The position numbers and the translations under genes are program-made. This document shows, one piece after another, positions 25,477 to 34,711 of a stretch of DNA of 43,260 bases. The stretch comes from Blautia sp. MSJ-9 (GTDB lineage Bacteria > Bacillota > Clostridia > Lachnospirales > Lachnospiraceae). The stretch spans positions 1-43,260 of the forward strand of contig NZ_JAHLQG010000051.1 in NCBI RefSeq assembly GCF_018919065.1. The letters are read 5' to 3'. The notes beneath the pieces are model-generated. The model saw only the letters and a program-made list of their open reading frames with translations, did not search any database and was not told the origin of the DNA. Within the stretch, counting starts at the first letter, position 1, and each line of letters starts with the position of its first letter.

Positions 25477-26716
25477 GAATCCATTCTGTCCCCCCTTTTC
25501 TCTCCAAAGGAAGTTCATTATGAATAGAGACCTCCCTCGTTTCTGCCTTTATCTGAATTCTGTTATTTCCCATAATCTTGTTGAAATTTACTGCAATGCG
25601 CTGGATTACTTTCTGTGCTGCCTCATAACTGCAGTAAGGAAGCATTACGACATACTGTTCATCACTGTATCTGGCTGCCACATCTCCCATTCTGAGATGG
25701 CGCCATAAGGTCAGCTGCAATTTATCTATGGCTTTTTTCCTATAATATTGAATTCTGGTCGGTTCCGTCTGCATTCTCTTCTCATCGATCACAACCGTCA
25801 GCAGGATCATAAACTCTGCAATCCCCGAGCGCAGAACACGTCGGGCTTCCAGTCTGTATATCTCCCGAAATACGGTATATTCACAGAAAAATACGCCATT
25901 TGGATCCTCCTCCTGGATTTCTCCATAGATATCATCCATGGTTGCCTGAGCAATATCCTTACTCATTCCAAGAATTTCATCATACAGTTCCCGCATCTTC
26001 TGGGATCTGTGCATTCCAAGTCTCTCATACAGAATCTTCATCGCTGTGTCATACTGTTTCAGGGCATTCTCAATATTTCCCTGTCCTACCCAGCTCTTGA
26101 TAAGCCAATAGTGGGTATCTTCATTCAGTTCGTCACAGGACATCGCATATCCACAGACATTCTGAATCTTGTCATATGCATGTACACTACTGTACAGTTC
26201 ACACAACTCATTTACCAATTTCATATATACAGAATGATGATAAGTATACCGTACAGACATCCAGGAGTCAGATGTCAGAACAGAAGTCTGAGGTTTCTCA
26301 TAACAGGCAACCGCCTGTTCATATTTCCTGATCTGTTCATTTATATCCTTACTGCATTCTCTTGTCTGCTCTGCATAATACTTAAACTCTGACATATCAC
26401 TTCGAAGTTCTATGTCATGATTCCATCCATATGTACCTGTTCCGGAAACAATATATTCCTCTGATCCCAGTTGTTTCAGCACACTGCGTACTCTATATAC
26501 CAGGTTCTTAAGCGCACCAATGGGATTTGACGAACCGCCGTTTCCCCATATCAGCTCTCCCAGTTCTTCGGCACTGATCATCCGATCATGATTCAGCAGA
26601 AGATACGCCATAAGTTTCATTACTTTCTTTGAATGAATCGTTTCTTCATTCAGAGATGCAGTCCCACTCTCCAGACGGAATTCCCCGAAAAAATGTACTT
26701 TTACTGTTTGACTCAT
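25460..26716 (-). CDS. BTAD-type transcriptional activator with C-terminal degenerate GGDEF-like domain
   Basis: 418 residues. Residues about 1-100 form an OmpR-like winged helix (VMKLMAYLLLNHDRMISAEELGELIW). Residues 105-250 form the bacterial transcriptional activator (BTAD) helical repeat region (YWLIKSWVGQGNIENALKQY, LYERLGMHRSQKMRELYDEI). Residues about 275-400 resemble a GGDEF fold: RYSDEQYVVMLP at 349-360 lines up with RLGGDEFVVFMP of the neighbouring cyclase, but the signature reads SDEQY at 351-355, so catalysis is unlikely. It could sense a nucleotide or the cyclase itself. Operon with a 52-residue protein before and an unknown protein after. Confidence 0.75.
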   Translation of the reverse strand: MSQTVKVHFFGEFRLESGTASLNEETIHSKKVMKLMAYLLLNHDRMISAEELGELIWGNGGSSNPIGALKNLVYRVRSVLKQLGSEEYIVSGTGTYGWNHDIELRSDMSEFKYYAEQTRECSKDINEQIRKYEQAVACYEKPQTSVLTSDSWMSVRYTYHHSVYMKLVNELCELYSSVHAYDKIQNVCGYAMSCDELNEDTHYWLIKSWVGQGNIENALKQYDTAMKILYERLGMHRSQKMRELYDEILGMSKDIAQATMDDIYGEIQEEDPNGVFFCEYTVFREIYRLEARRVLRSGIAEFMILLTVVIDEKRMQTEPTRIQYYRKKAIDKLQLTLWRHLRMGDVAARYSDEQYVVMLPYCSYEAAQKVIQRIAVNFNKIMGNNRIQIKAETREVSIHNELPLERKGGTEWIHEKKK

Positions 26717-26743
26717 CGTCTCTTTCCCCCGTCAAATATGAAT

Positions 26744-26902
26744 TCAGTTATCACTTTCTACTGCAGATTCCATCAATTTCATCAACTCCAGCGCACTGCG
26801 GAAAATCTCTTTCTTCTCTTTTTCCACCCACTGGACAGTTCCCTGCCAGGTACCTGATTCCGTATCTTTGATCTGCACGATAAATGTTTTCTCTTTCTTC
26901 AT
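26744..26902 (-). CDS. 52-residue conserved-looking small protein upstream of BTAD regulator
   Basis: ATG at 26902 with AGAGG five bases upstream; begins MKKEKTFIVQIKDTES, then GTWQGTVQWVEKE and FRSALELMKLMESA. Beta hairpin followed by a helix, no membrane segment. Stop lies 27 bp before the regulator start, in the same orientation. Small proteins of this pattern recur next to such regulators in related genomes as far as I recall; the role is unknown. Confidence 0.7.
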   Translation of the reverse strand: MKKEKTFIVQIKDTESGTWQGTVQWVEKEKKEIFRSALELMKLMESAVESDN

Positions 26903-26918
26903 GTTAACCTCTATCTTC

Positions 26919-26927
26919 AATATAACA
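26919..26927 (-). promoter_or_regulatory. Extended -10 promoter of the small-protein/BTAD operon
   Basis: TGT followed by TATATT (26924-26919, minus strand), 17 bases before the 52-codon gene start. No convincing -35. Confidence 0.5.
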
Positions 26928-27033
26928 TTTTTTCCAAATGTCTGCCCTGTCGGGAAATAATTTCAATAAGGCGCTCAAATATAAGTTTCCAGCGTAATAA
27001 TAACTGCAACTATTACAATTCCAATCCTGTTTT

Positions 27034-27771
27034 TCAGAAGTAATCATACCCCCCATGGATATCCACAATACTTCCATTCATATAATTATTCGTAAGAATA
27101 CTGTACGCCATATCTGCCACATCTTTAATCTCACCAAATCTGTGAAGTGCAATCTTGCGATTGATGCGGTCATAACTCTCCTGTGTACGATTCTCATGCC
27201 ACGGAGTCTCTATAAATCCAGGTGCAATGGCATTGACTGTGATGCCTTTCGGCTCAAATTCCTTTACCAGAGATTTCGTCAGGAAATGAATTGCTGCCTT
27301 GGTCACACCATAAACCAGCGAAGAGGAATACGCCTGCTGTCCTGCATAAGATCCCATAAAGAGCACTCTTCCGCCTTCTGTCATCACCGGCATAAATTCT
27401 TTGATCATAAATACCGGCACTGACAGATTCGTGTTTACGATCTTATTCCACTCCTCAAAGGTATAATCCTGGAATTTGTCATAAGTGCTGATTCCCGCAT
27501 TACTGATCAGCCAGTCTACATGTCCGGCTTTCTCCTTCACTTCTCCGACGAAATTCATCATCTCATCATAGGAAGACATATTCGCTTTCAGAATGATCAG
27601 TTTCTCCTGCTCTTCCGGTTTCAAACTGTCCCAGAATTCATTTGCCTTGTGCGCATTATGTGCATAAGTGGCAAAAATCAGATCATCTTTCTCTGAATTC
27701 GCCAGAATCTTCTCCACAATGCCGCGGCCGATTCCTGAAGTTCCGCCTGTAATTACTGTTACTTTGCTCAT
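27034..27771 (-). CDS. SDR-family oxidoreductase
   Basis: 245 residues. Rossmann motif TGGTSGIG at 9-16, ISNAG near 90, catalytic Ser and YGVTK (Tyr-x-x-x-Lys) near 155, and AIAPGFIETPW. Classical short-chain dehydrogenase, probably NADPH-dependent reductase. FabG-like by sequence style, but position at the end of the LicD/TPP-enzyme group suggests it reduces a keto intermediate of a surface-polymer precursor. A 187-bp gap upstream may hold its own promoter. Substrate is inferred only. Confidence 0.85.
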   Translation of the reverse strand: MSKVTVITGGTSGIGRGIVEKILANSEKDDLIFATYAHNAHKANEFWDSLKPEEQEKLIILKANMSSYDEMMNFVGEVKEKAGHVDWLISNAGISTYDKFQDYTFEEWNKIVNTNLSVPVFMIKEFMPVMTEGGRVLFMGSYAGQQAYSSSLVYGVTKAAIHFLTKSLVKEFEPKGITVNAIAPGFIETPWHENRTQESYDRINRKIALHRFGEIKDVADMAYSILTNNYMNGSIVDIHGGYDYF

Positions 27772-27958
27772 TTCTTACCTCTATTACTACCTATTGCTGT
27801 TTTATATCACTTTTAACAATACGCTTTTCAATATATAGGCGCGTATCATATTCAGACATCCTATAGATAGTGACATGTCAACAACACTGTTTATATTCTT
27901 ATATTTCCATTTTTTCCAATGATGTTACGATTCACTCTTCATTCAACAGCGTCAATTC

Positions 27959-29701
27959 TTACAATTCCATCAGTCTGTCATAAACTTCCTTCGGTGCATA
28001 CGGCTGCTGATTATGAATCGGCTCACCCAGACAAGTCTTCGGATATGCAAAAGTCCCATGCTCCAGCATAACTTCCAGAAGTTTCGGACCTTCCCCCTCC
28101 AGAAATTCCGGTGCCTCTTCTTTTACAGCATCACAATGCATTCTCAATGAAGCAATCCCATAAGCCTTCGCAACCTCTGAGAAATCACAGGATGCAAAAC
28201 CACATCCATCTGTAGTTCCGGCAAAGAGGCAGTCAAAATAATCTCTCTGCAGATGCCGGATCATTCCCAGCGCTTCATTATTCATAACCATTATTTTAAT
28301 AGGAAGATTCTCTCTCTTTACCCATTCCAGTTCCTGAATATTCATCTGTAAGGCACCATCACCACAGATACATGCGGTCGGTTTTCCAGTGGCATAATAA
28401 GCTCCGATCGCCGCCGGAAGTCCATATCCCATTGCACCATGTCCACCGGAAAAAAGAAGCTTCTGTCCTTCATGATTTTTAAATGACTGATAACTCCATA
28501 CCATGTGCTGGCCTACATCAACTGCAATCGCTGAAGTATCTGTCAGCATGTCACTGAGATCCGCAATCATACGATTCGGATATCTCTCCGGTGTATTGTC
28601 ATCCACTGCCTGAAGATTCTCTTTGATCTCATTGCAGACATTCAGCCACTCACTAATGCCCTCAGGCTCCGGACTGGACACTTTCGCCAGACAATCGATT
28701 ACTGCGCCGGTCTCTGCCTGCAGTTTCAACTCATTCTCACCATTCTCATGAATATCTCTTTGAAGATTATACTGATCGATATCCACACGAATGATCTTCG
28801 CACCTTTCGCAAATTCATGAACCTTCGTTCCGATCTGTCTGGTACACATGGAAATTCCGAAACAGAGAAGCAGATCACTCTTGGCATTGGCGATCATATT
28901 TGCGTAGCGATGTCCATATGCACCGCCAATACATCCGAAGTTTAACGGATGCTCATAACCCAGCACAGATTTTGCCAGCACACTGGTAATGATCGGAATC
29001 TGTCTCTTCTGCGCAAATCGGATTAGTTTCTGCTGGCTTGCATAACTGTCCACGCCATGACCCAGCATAATCACCGGGCGCTTCGCCGCTTCCAGCGCTT
29101 CCAGAATCTTATCTGCCGCCTGCTGTGCCGCAGCTGCATCTGTGTGTTTATCCTCAAACACCATATCATAAACCGGATTCTCTACTTCACTTCTCTGAAT
29201 ATTCATGGGAAGGTCAATGAGAACCGGACCTCTGCGTCCTGTTGTCGCAATATGATAAGCCTTATTTAATTCCTCTACAATATCCTCCGGATTCCGGATC
29301 TGAACTGCATATTTCGTGATCGGTTTCGCCATTGCCACAATGTCCGTCTCCTGAAATCCCTGCTGACGAAGTCCCTCAATCCCGGAATATTCATAAGTAT
29401 TCAACTGCCCTGTAAGAAAGATCACAGGCAGAGAATCATAATAAGCATCTGCCACACCACTTAAGAGATTCACCGCTCCCGGGCCGCTGGTAGCATAAGC
29501 ACATGCACATTCCTCTTTCGCCTGAGCATAACCGCATGCTGCAAAAGCTGCACCCTGCTCATTATAGCTGGAATGATTCTCTGTCTCTGGATTTCTCTCA
29601 ATAGAATCCACCACATGTGCGATCATTGTACCCTGATATCCAAAGAAATGGCTAATTCCTTTTTTCTGCAAAAATGTAACAATATAGTCTGAAAGTTTCA
29701 T
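27959..29701 (-). CDS. Thiamine-diphosphate-dependent enzyme, acetolactate-synthase-like
   Basis: 580 residues with the three domains of the IlvB/POX group. The N-terminal domain has the cofactor-activating Glu48 in YNEQGAAFAACGYA, then GRRGPVLIDLP. The central domain includes PVIMLGHGVD. The C-terminal domain has the diphosphate motif GDGALQMNIQELEW and NNEALGMIRHLQRD. It should condense or decarboxylate a 2-keto acid such as pyruvate. Neighbouring cytidylyltransferase, LicD and SDR genes make a biosynthetic ilv role unlikely. A C2-unit transfer in unusual-sugar or polyol synthesis, as in YerE-like enzymes, is possible. No small regulatory subunit (IlvH) is adjacent. Confidence 0.85.
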   Translation of the reverse strand: MKLSDYIVTFLQKKGISHFFGYQGTMIAHVVDSIERNPETENHSSYNEQGAAFAACGYAQAKEECACAYATSGPGAVNLLSGVADAYYDSLPVIFLTGQLNTYEYSGIEGLRQQGFQETDIVAMAKPITKYAVQIRNPEDIVEELNKAYHIATTGRRGPVLIDLPMNIQRSEVENPVYDMVFEDKHTDAAAAQQAADKILEALEAAKRPVIMLGHGVDSYASQQKLIRFAQKRQIPIITSVLAKSVLGYEHPLNFGCIGGAYGHRYANMIANAKSDLLLCFGISMCTRQIGTKVHEFAKGAKIIRVDIDQYNLQRDIHENGENELKLQAETGAVIDCLAKVSSPEPEGISEWLNVCNEIKENLQAVDDNTPERYPNRMIADLSDMLTDTSAIAVDVGQHMVWSYQSFKNHEGQKLLFSGGHGAMGYGLPAAIGAYYATGKPTACICGDGALQMNIQELEWVKRENLPIKIMVMNNEALGMIRHLQRDYFDCLFAGTTDGCGFASCDFSEVAKAYGIASLRMHCDAVKEEAPEFLEGEGPKLLEVMLEHGTFAYPKTCLGEPIHNQQPYAPKEVYDRLMEL

Positions 29702-29712
29702 TTTACCTCCCG

Positions 29713-30873
29713 TCAGATCAGCATGCCGATCTTACCTCTCTGTACTGTTTTTCCAGTCTTTTCCAGTACGTCTATATAAATATCAAGAATCTCCTCATCC
29801 TCCGCGAAAAGCTCATTCTTCTGCAGACTCTTCTGCATCATCTTGAAATATGGGCGGAAAACCTTCTCAAGTGTCATATAGTCTTCATTCTTGTACAGGT
29901 TCTTGATATAATCCTTCTGTTTTTCATAAGAAACACCCAGGTTCATACGCTCCCCACAAAATTCAACATACTCCCAGCATTCATTGAAATACTCCTTATG
30001 TCTTCTGCTTCTCGCAAGCCTGCGACTGTTTCGCATACGATCCTTACTGTATTTCTCAAAATCTCCCACTTCTTTCCAGAACTGAGTATAGCTTACCCTC
30101 GCGCTGACTGCCAGTGCGATCGGTGTAACATACCTTGGTTCTGTAGCGTTCTTATAATTATTGCCATAAGTTACTGTCAGATATTCTGCCGTTTTAGCCG
30201 GAACCTGAAGTTCCACACCCTCCAGCATAACTCTCTTACTCTTGGCAAAAATTTCTGCCGGATAAACTGTCGTCTGCTTTCTTCTTTTAAGAATATATTT
30301 ATCTGCTTTTGGCTGCTGATGCAGTCTGATAAATTTATCATATAGACGCGCTGCCTGTCTCTGACGTCCATTGATCAGACACTGCAGTCTCATCAACGTA
30401 CGGTTTACCCTGCTCTTGAAATTTCTCTCCGCATAATTGATATGGCAAAGTTCTGTCCATGCATTCTCATCTCTGGAAAATCTGCGGTTTGCAGACGCAG
30501 AAGCCACCGGTGTCCTCAATGGAAAAATGTTGACTCCGATTCCCGGAAATGCATAATCTCTGGTGTTATCCATATTCAGGCAGAGAGTATCTGTATTCGT
30601 ATACCTCAGATAGAATCCGGAGAACCATTTATGACTCTTCATGGATTCCAGCGCCCGTCTCTCTCTCGGATCTTCCTCCACCGCCTGACGAAAACGCTCC
30701 ATCTCTGCCGTCTTCATCAGCACAACACCAAACATCGGATTCTGTGGAAAAGGATGCCCTTCCACTGTGCAGAGCGTCAGACGCGGTGAAAGAAAATATT
30801 CAATTTCATTCTTCTGGCATATTTCATCAATTTCCTGTAATAATGACAATATTACCTTTTGCTTCTTGTTCAA
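29713..30873 (-). CDS. LicD-family-like protein with degenerate active site
   Basis: 386 residues. TTG start with GGAG seven bases upstream. The N-terminus (LLQEIDEICQKNEIEYFLSP) mirrors the LicD start of its neighbour, but the metal motif PWDDDVDLYMPR is replaced by FGVVLMKTAEM. The rest retains LicD-like features: VTYGNNYKN like the WHYGDEW element, and an Arg-rich C-terminal half. Probably a pseudo-transferase or a protein with changed chemistry. It lies 11 bp before the TPP-enzyme gene and after a 120-bp gap containing a hairpin GATTACT/AGTAATC (about 30912-30940). Confidence 0.7.
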   Translation of the reverse strand: MNKKQKVILSLLQEIDEICQKNEIEYFLSPRLTLCTVEGHPFPQNPMFGVVLMKTAEMERFRQAVEEDPRERRALESMKSHKWFSGFYLRYTNTDTLCLNMDNTRDYAFPGIGVNIFPLRTPVASASANRRFSRDENAWTELCHINYAERNFKSRVNRTLMRLQCLINGRQRQAARLYDKFIRLHQQPKADKYILKRRKQTTVYPAEIFAKSKRVMLEGVELQVPAKTAEYLTVTYGNNYKNATEPRYVTPIALAVSARVSYTQFWKEVGDFEKYSKDRMRNSRRLARSRRHKEYFNECWEYVEFCGERMNLGVSYEKQKDYIKNLYKNEDYMTLEKVFRPYFKMMQKSLQKNELFAEDEEILDIYIDVLEKTGKTVQRGKIGMLI

Positions 30874-30993
30874 CTCTATACTCCATTTCTATTCAGATTT
30901 TTGACTGTACGGATTACTATTCACTTTGTTCTCAGTAATCTGTAAGAAACACCTACATCCTGTGCACGGGCATCTCCCTGTCAAAAATATTTA

Positions 30994-33288
30994 TCACACA
31001 TTGCTGCTCACACTCTGAACAATCTGTTTAATTTCTTCAATACTTCCGTATTTATCCAGCCAGTTATCCAGCACCACTGTGATGTCTGTCTTCTTTGCAA
31101 AACTCTTCGCCTGCCTGCTTCCATCATTCAAGTCATTGATAAAGATACGGTATAATTCTGTCTTTACATAAGATGGCATCTGAGATTCCAGTGCTTTCTT
31201 ATAATTAGCAAATGCCTCTCTGGTCTGTCCCTGTTTCATACGAACATCTCCTACCAGTTTGTATACGCAGGATTTCTCTTCTTTATTAAACTGTTTACTC
31301 CGTACTTGTTCTGCCAGCCATTCCAGTTCGCTTTCCTCACTGGTACACATAATCTGTGTACGAAGTTTTGCCAGTTCTTTGGAATATCCAAGTCTCTTCC
31401 ATGCTCTGGTAAGCGCTTTTCTGTAATATTCTCTCTTCTTCTCCGGTGCTCTCTCTTCACTGACAGGAGTCAGCATCGAAACCTCAATTACTGCACAGAT
31501 CTCATCGATCACTTTCTCAAGCTCACTCTGAGTGTGCGCACAGGCAACTTTCGCCATGTAAAATGCTCCCTGAATATCATCATCCTCTGGAATCAGCTGA
31601 CTCCACAATTCCATCAGAGAAAGTGCGTCCTTCTTCCTGCGGCTTGCCAGAAGTTCTTCACAGTCTTTCAGAATCTCATCCTTATACTCCTTGAAGAATC
31701 TGTCCATCTCCATCCATACAATTCCGTTAGTTGTTTTCTCTTTTATCTGGAGATAAAGTTCTGCCGCTTTCTGCATCTCTCCATTCATCCAGAAAATATC
31801 CGCTTTATATTTCAGAAAATATCCGTCCTCCGGGAAAAGTTTGAGTGCTTTTTCCAGGAAACGTTCTGCTTCTATACGGTTCTCTCCCGCATTCTCCATA
31901 AGGAATCGACATTTGAATTTCATAAATCCAGGATGTCCCGGATAACGCTCCACAAGGTCCTCGACTATCTGCTGTGCTTCCTTCATGCGGTGGAACTCGT
32001 AATGATCTGCTGCTTTTCTGAAGAGTTCGATATCCTCCTTCAGTTTCTCCATCTCAGGAGAAAGATGATCCAGATTCTGGCGGATCTGCAGCATACGATA
32101 TGCCTTTGACACACGTTCTGTATAAAAAAGTGTCAAAACACCCGCATAGAATATCTCATCCGGAATTTCCACAAGGATCGGATGATAAAATGCATAAATA
32201 TTGGTATAGTCTTCTCTTCCTATGAAATCAGCACTTAACTGATTCTTATAATAAGAACCAAACAATGCACTCAGCTTACGAAAAGACCGGTTCTCAATCA
32301 ATTCACTGATCTTCAGTCCGGATTCCTCAATAGCTCTCTGAAGATCCAGCGCTACTGCACGGGCTTTCATAGTCAGACCTTCCTGGCGTACCTTATGGCT
32401 CTTCTTTGCGATCCGCATATTGTAGAACTTGCGGAATACAGAATCCCTGCGAAGTTTACCTTTCTTGAGCTTTGGCATATATTCGTCACGAAACTCCTGA
32501 TAAGGAAGCTCATCCACACAGACTGCCACGTGTCCCTCTCTGCTGTGATGCGGCGGCATATAAGACCACTCATCTCCATAATGCCAGATCAGATAATCAC
32601 TGCATTTATTTGGGATCATTGCCTTCTGTCCCTCAAAAACGCCCTCTTTCACCGGAAACATCATATCTTTGTCAAAAAGAAACGGGCATCCGCCCCAGCG
32701 CATGGCATAGCGGTCACATTCCTCTTCATTATAGGAGAACATAATCTTCTCAAGCTTTGCCAGTGTTCTTTTTTTACCAAGAAAAATATAAGAAAGAAGA
32801 TACTTCAGATACATGGATGCAGGTATCTCCCAGCGGTCACTGTAGCCTACCGAAATATTGATAAGATCTGAATAGATCATCATATGTGTTCTGTATTTCT
32901 CGTATTCTCTGTCATCTGCCGGAATCGGATCCAGTGTAAGAATGTCTATGATCTCTCCGCCGCAGTCCTTACCAATAATCTGGCTCTTGTGGATCGCGCA
33001 GGTATTGGTGGATGCATAGCGTGGAAATGAATTTGTATAATTTCTGTCCACTTCCGAACACTGTATCTCTCTGTTCGGGGGAAGCTCTGTCTTACAAATC
33101 TCTACAAACTTCTCCCAGTCCGAACGTGGCATATATAAGTCTACATCATCATCCCAGGGAACAAATCCCTCATGTCTGAGGGCTCCGATCAGGGAGCCTC
33201 CTGCCAGCACATATCTGAGATTATGTTCCCTGCAGATTTCATCAACCTCTCTGAAAAGCTTCAGGAGGTATTCCTGTTTCTCCGTCAT
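30994..33288 (-). CDS. LicD-family phosphotransferase with C-terminal TPR region
   Basis: 764 residues. LicD nucleotidyltransferase-like core (about 1-270): AGGSLIGALRHEGFVPWDDDVDLYMPR holds the acidic metal-binding triad near 48-52; WHYGDEW is a family landmark. Residues about 310-764 form helical tetratricopeptide-like repeats (for example LVERYPGHPGFMKFKCRFL, AEADLQI-type helices). LicD proteins transfer phosphocholine or other phospho-alcohol from a CDP donor to teichoic acid or glycans. Its ATG is three bases after the stop of the fused cytidylyltransferase (TAA CCC ATG), so the two are coupled: donor maker and donor user. Confidence 0.85.
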   Translation of the reverse strand: MTEKQEYLLKLFREVDEICREHNLRYVLAGGSLIGALRHEGFVPWDDDVDLYMPRSDWEKFVEICKTELPPNREIQCSEVDRNYTNSFPRYASTNTCAIHKSQIIGKDCGGEIIDILTLDPIPADDREYEKYRTHMMIYSDLINISVGYSDRWEIPASMYLKYLLSYIFLGKKRTLAKLEKIMFSYNEEECDRYAMRWGGCPFLFDKDMMFPVKEGVFEGQKAMIPNKCSDYLIWHYGDEWSYMPPHHSREGHVAVCVDELPYQEFRDEYMPKLKKGKLRRDSVFRKFYNMRIAKKSHKVRQEGLTMKARAVALDLQRAIEESGLKISELIENRSFRKLSALFGSYYKNQLSADFIGREDYTNIYAFYHPILVEIPDEIFYAGVLTLFYTERVSKAYRMLQIRQNLDHLSPEMEKLKEDIELFRKAADHYEFHRMKEAQQIVEDLVERYPGHPGFMKFKCRFLMENAGENRIEAERFLEKALKLFPEDGYFLKYKADIFWMNGEMQKAAELYLQIKEKTTNGIVWMEMDRFFKEYKDEILKDCEELLASRRKKDALSLMELWSQLIPEDDDIQGAFYMAKVACAHTQSELEKVIDEICAVIEVSMLTPVSEERAPEKKREYYRKALTRAWKRLGYSKELAKLRTQIMCTSEESELEWLAEQVRSKQFNKEEKSCVYKLVGDVRMKQGQTREAFANYKKALESQMPSYVKTELYRIFINDLNDGSRQAKSFAKKTDITVVLDNWLDKYGSIEEIKQIVQSVSSNV

Positions 33289-33291
33289 GGG

Positions 33292-34593
33292 TTATCCTTT
33301 CTGATTAATTGTTTCCAAAATTTCTATTATTTTAACCGACTCATCATAGAAGAGCCGTGTACATTCTGTCCGTTTATCGCGGATCATGATCATCAGTTCC
33401 TGTAACAGGTAGCGGAAGCCATTTCCCTCAAAATTAAAACTATATCTCTTGAGAAATTCCTTTCCAGAAATATTAGCTTCGAAATAACCGGTATTCCACC
33501 AGTCATTTGGAATGGTAACCCTGCCATTGCTTCCAATAATCACAAGTTCATTTTCAATATCTACAGTTGTTCCAATCTCAATAGTTGCCAGCGCACTGGC
33601 ATACTTCATCGTGATCATGTCATACACAAACTTACCACTTTGACTGCGGACTGCATTGGTATTAATGTCCTGATATTTCTTTCCCAGCAGCTTGATCACT
33701 GCGCAGATTGCTGTGCAGACAGTTTCGTTAAAAGTCTTGCCGCCTTCAAAATCATCCTGAGAAATGGCACATTTTACACTTACCATATCTCCCACCAGAT
33801 TGCTGTGTATCAACCATACCAGCTGATTAAACGCACGCAGATAAACCAGAGTCATCCGATCGATCAGAACTACATGGTTCTCTCTTGCCACATCAAATAA
33901 ATGACGCAGCTTCTCTGAGGAAAGAGACATCGGCGAATCACTGATCACATATTTTCCCTGTTTCAGTGCATGTTCAATGTATTCCACCCTCTTATTCAGA
34001 GAAGACTTAATATATACAATATCTACATCCGACAGAAACTCATCATAATCACTCCAGCAGGATCCCAGCTCATATTTATCGCAAAACTCCTGTGCTAGCT
34101 CCTGATTCTCACTAAATACCCGTTCTACATGAATACCGCTGACAAATTTGGATTCCTGAACAACGTCATTATCTTCAATATTGTCCGTCGCAATTCCCAT
34201 ATTAAAGATAACACCTTCGCTGCGAAGTTTTGTACTGGAAATATTCTTCGTCCGTTCCAGATAAACTACATCACAATAATTCTTAAGATAATCAAATTTA
34301 CCCCGCCAATCAGAACCAACTACCAGAACATCAATATCATATTTAATAATGTCACTAACCTTCTGACCCTGGTATTCTTCAATAATGATCTCGTCTGCCA
34401 GACCGGTTCTTCGCACATTCTCAATTCTCTTGATCAGGCTGTCTCTCACATTGAGCTTTCCGCGTTCGATATCAAAGCTCTCACTTGTGACACCTACGAT
34501 CAGATAATCGCCAAGTGCTTTCGCCCTCTTGATAATATTGTAGTGGCCCTTATGAAACAGATCAAAAGTGCCATATGTGATCACTCTTTTCAT
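33292..34593 (-). CDS. Fused TagD-type cytidylyltransferase and Gfo/Idh/MocA-like domain
   Basis: 433 residues. Residues 1-125 are a TagD/glycerol-phosphate cytidylyltransferase-like domain: YGTFDLFHKGHYNI (7-20, with HxGH) and RTKNISSTKLR (114-124), giving CDP-alcohols from CTP. Residues about 128-433 resemble Gfo/Idh/MocA oxidoreductases: AHA-type SDYDEFLSDVDIVYI, IEHALKQGKYVISDSP and a substrate-domain tail. The usual glycine-rich dinucleotide motif and the EKP motif are not clear; the latter reads SDSP at 218-221. The second domain may therefore bind rather than reduce, or use another site. It starts the LicD gene group. Confidence 0.82.
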   Translation of the reverse strand: MKRVITYGTFDLFHKGHYNIIKRAKALGDYLIVGVTSESFDIERGKLNVRDSLIKRIENVRRTGLADEIIIEEYQGQKVSDIIKYDIDVLVVGSDWRGKFDYLKNYCDVVYLERTKNISSTKLRSEGVIFNMGIATDNIEDNDVVQESKFVSGIHVERVFSENQELAQEFCDKYELGSCWSDYDEFLSDVDIVYIKSSLNKRVEYIEHALKQGKYVISDSPMSLSSEKLRHLFDVARENHVVLIDRMTLVYLRAFNQLVWLIHSNLVGDMVSVKCAISQDDFEGGKTFNETVCTAICAVIKLLGKKYQDINTNAVRSQSGKFVYDMITMKYASALATIEIGTTVDIENELVIIGSNGRVTIPNDWWNTGYFEANISGKEFLKRYSFNFEGNGFRYLLQELMIMIRDKRTECTRLFYDESVKIIEILETINQKG

Positions 34594-34682
34594 TCTCTCC
34601 GTTTAACTCCCAAAAAAATTTTACTGATTGTAACTGCTTTGTACCTTCACAATTACATCTGATTTACACTATAGATACTTTT

Positions 34683-34711
34683 ATTATATCATACTTCCCA
34701 ACTTACGTCAC
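34683..34711 (-). promoter_or_regulatory. Promoter of the cytidylyltransferase-LicD gene group
   Basis: GTGACG (34711-34706), 17-bp spacer, TATAAT (34688-34683) on the minus strand. A perfect palindrome TTAACGTTAA lies about 25 bp upstream (near 34735-34745) and could be an operator. Confidence 0.65.

Noticed and set aside
30874..30993. Possible further copy of the dispersed element (GATTACTATTCAC)
   Set aside because: Only about 12 bases match; the conserved GAGGTGTTTTGGCAT core is absent in the correct order. It is simply a short hairpin.
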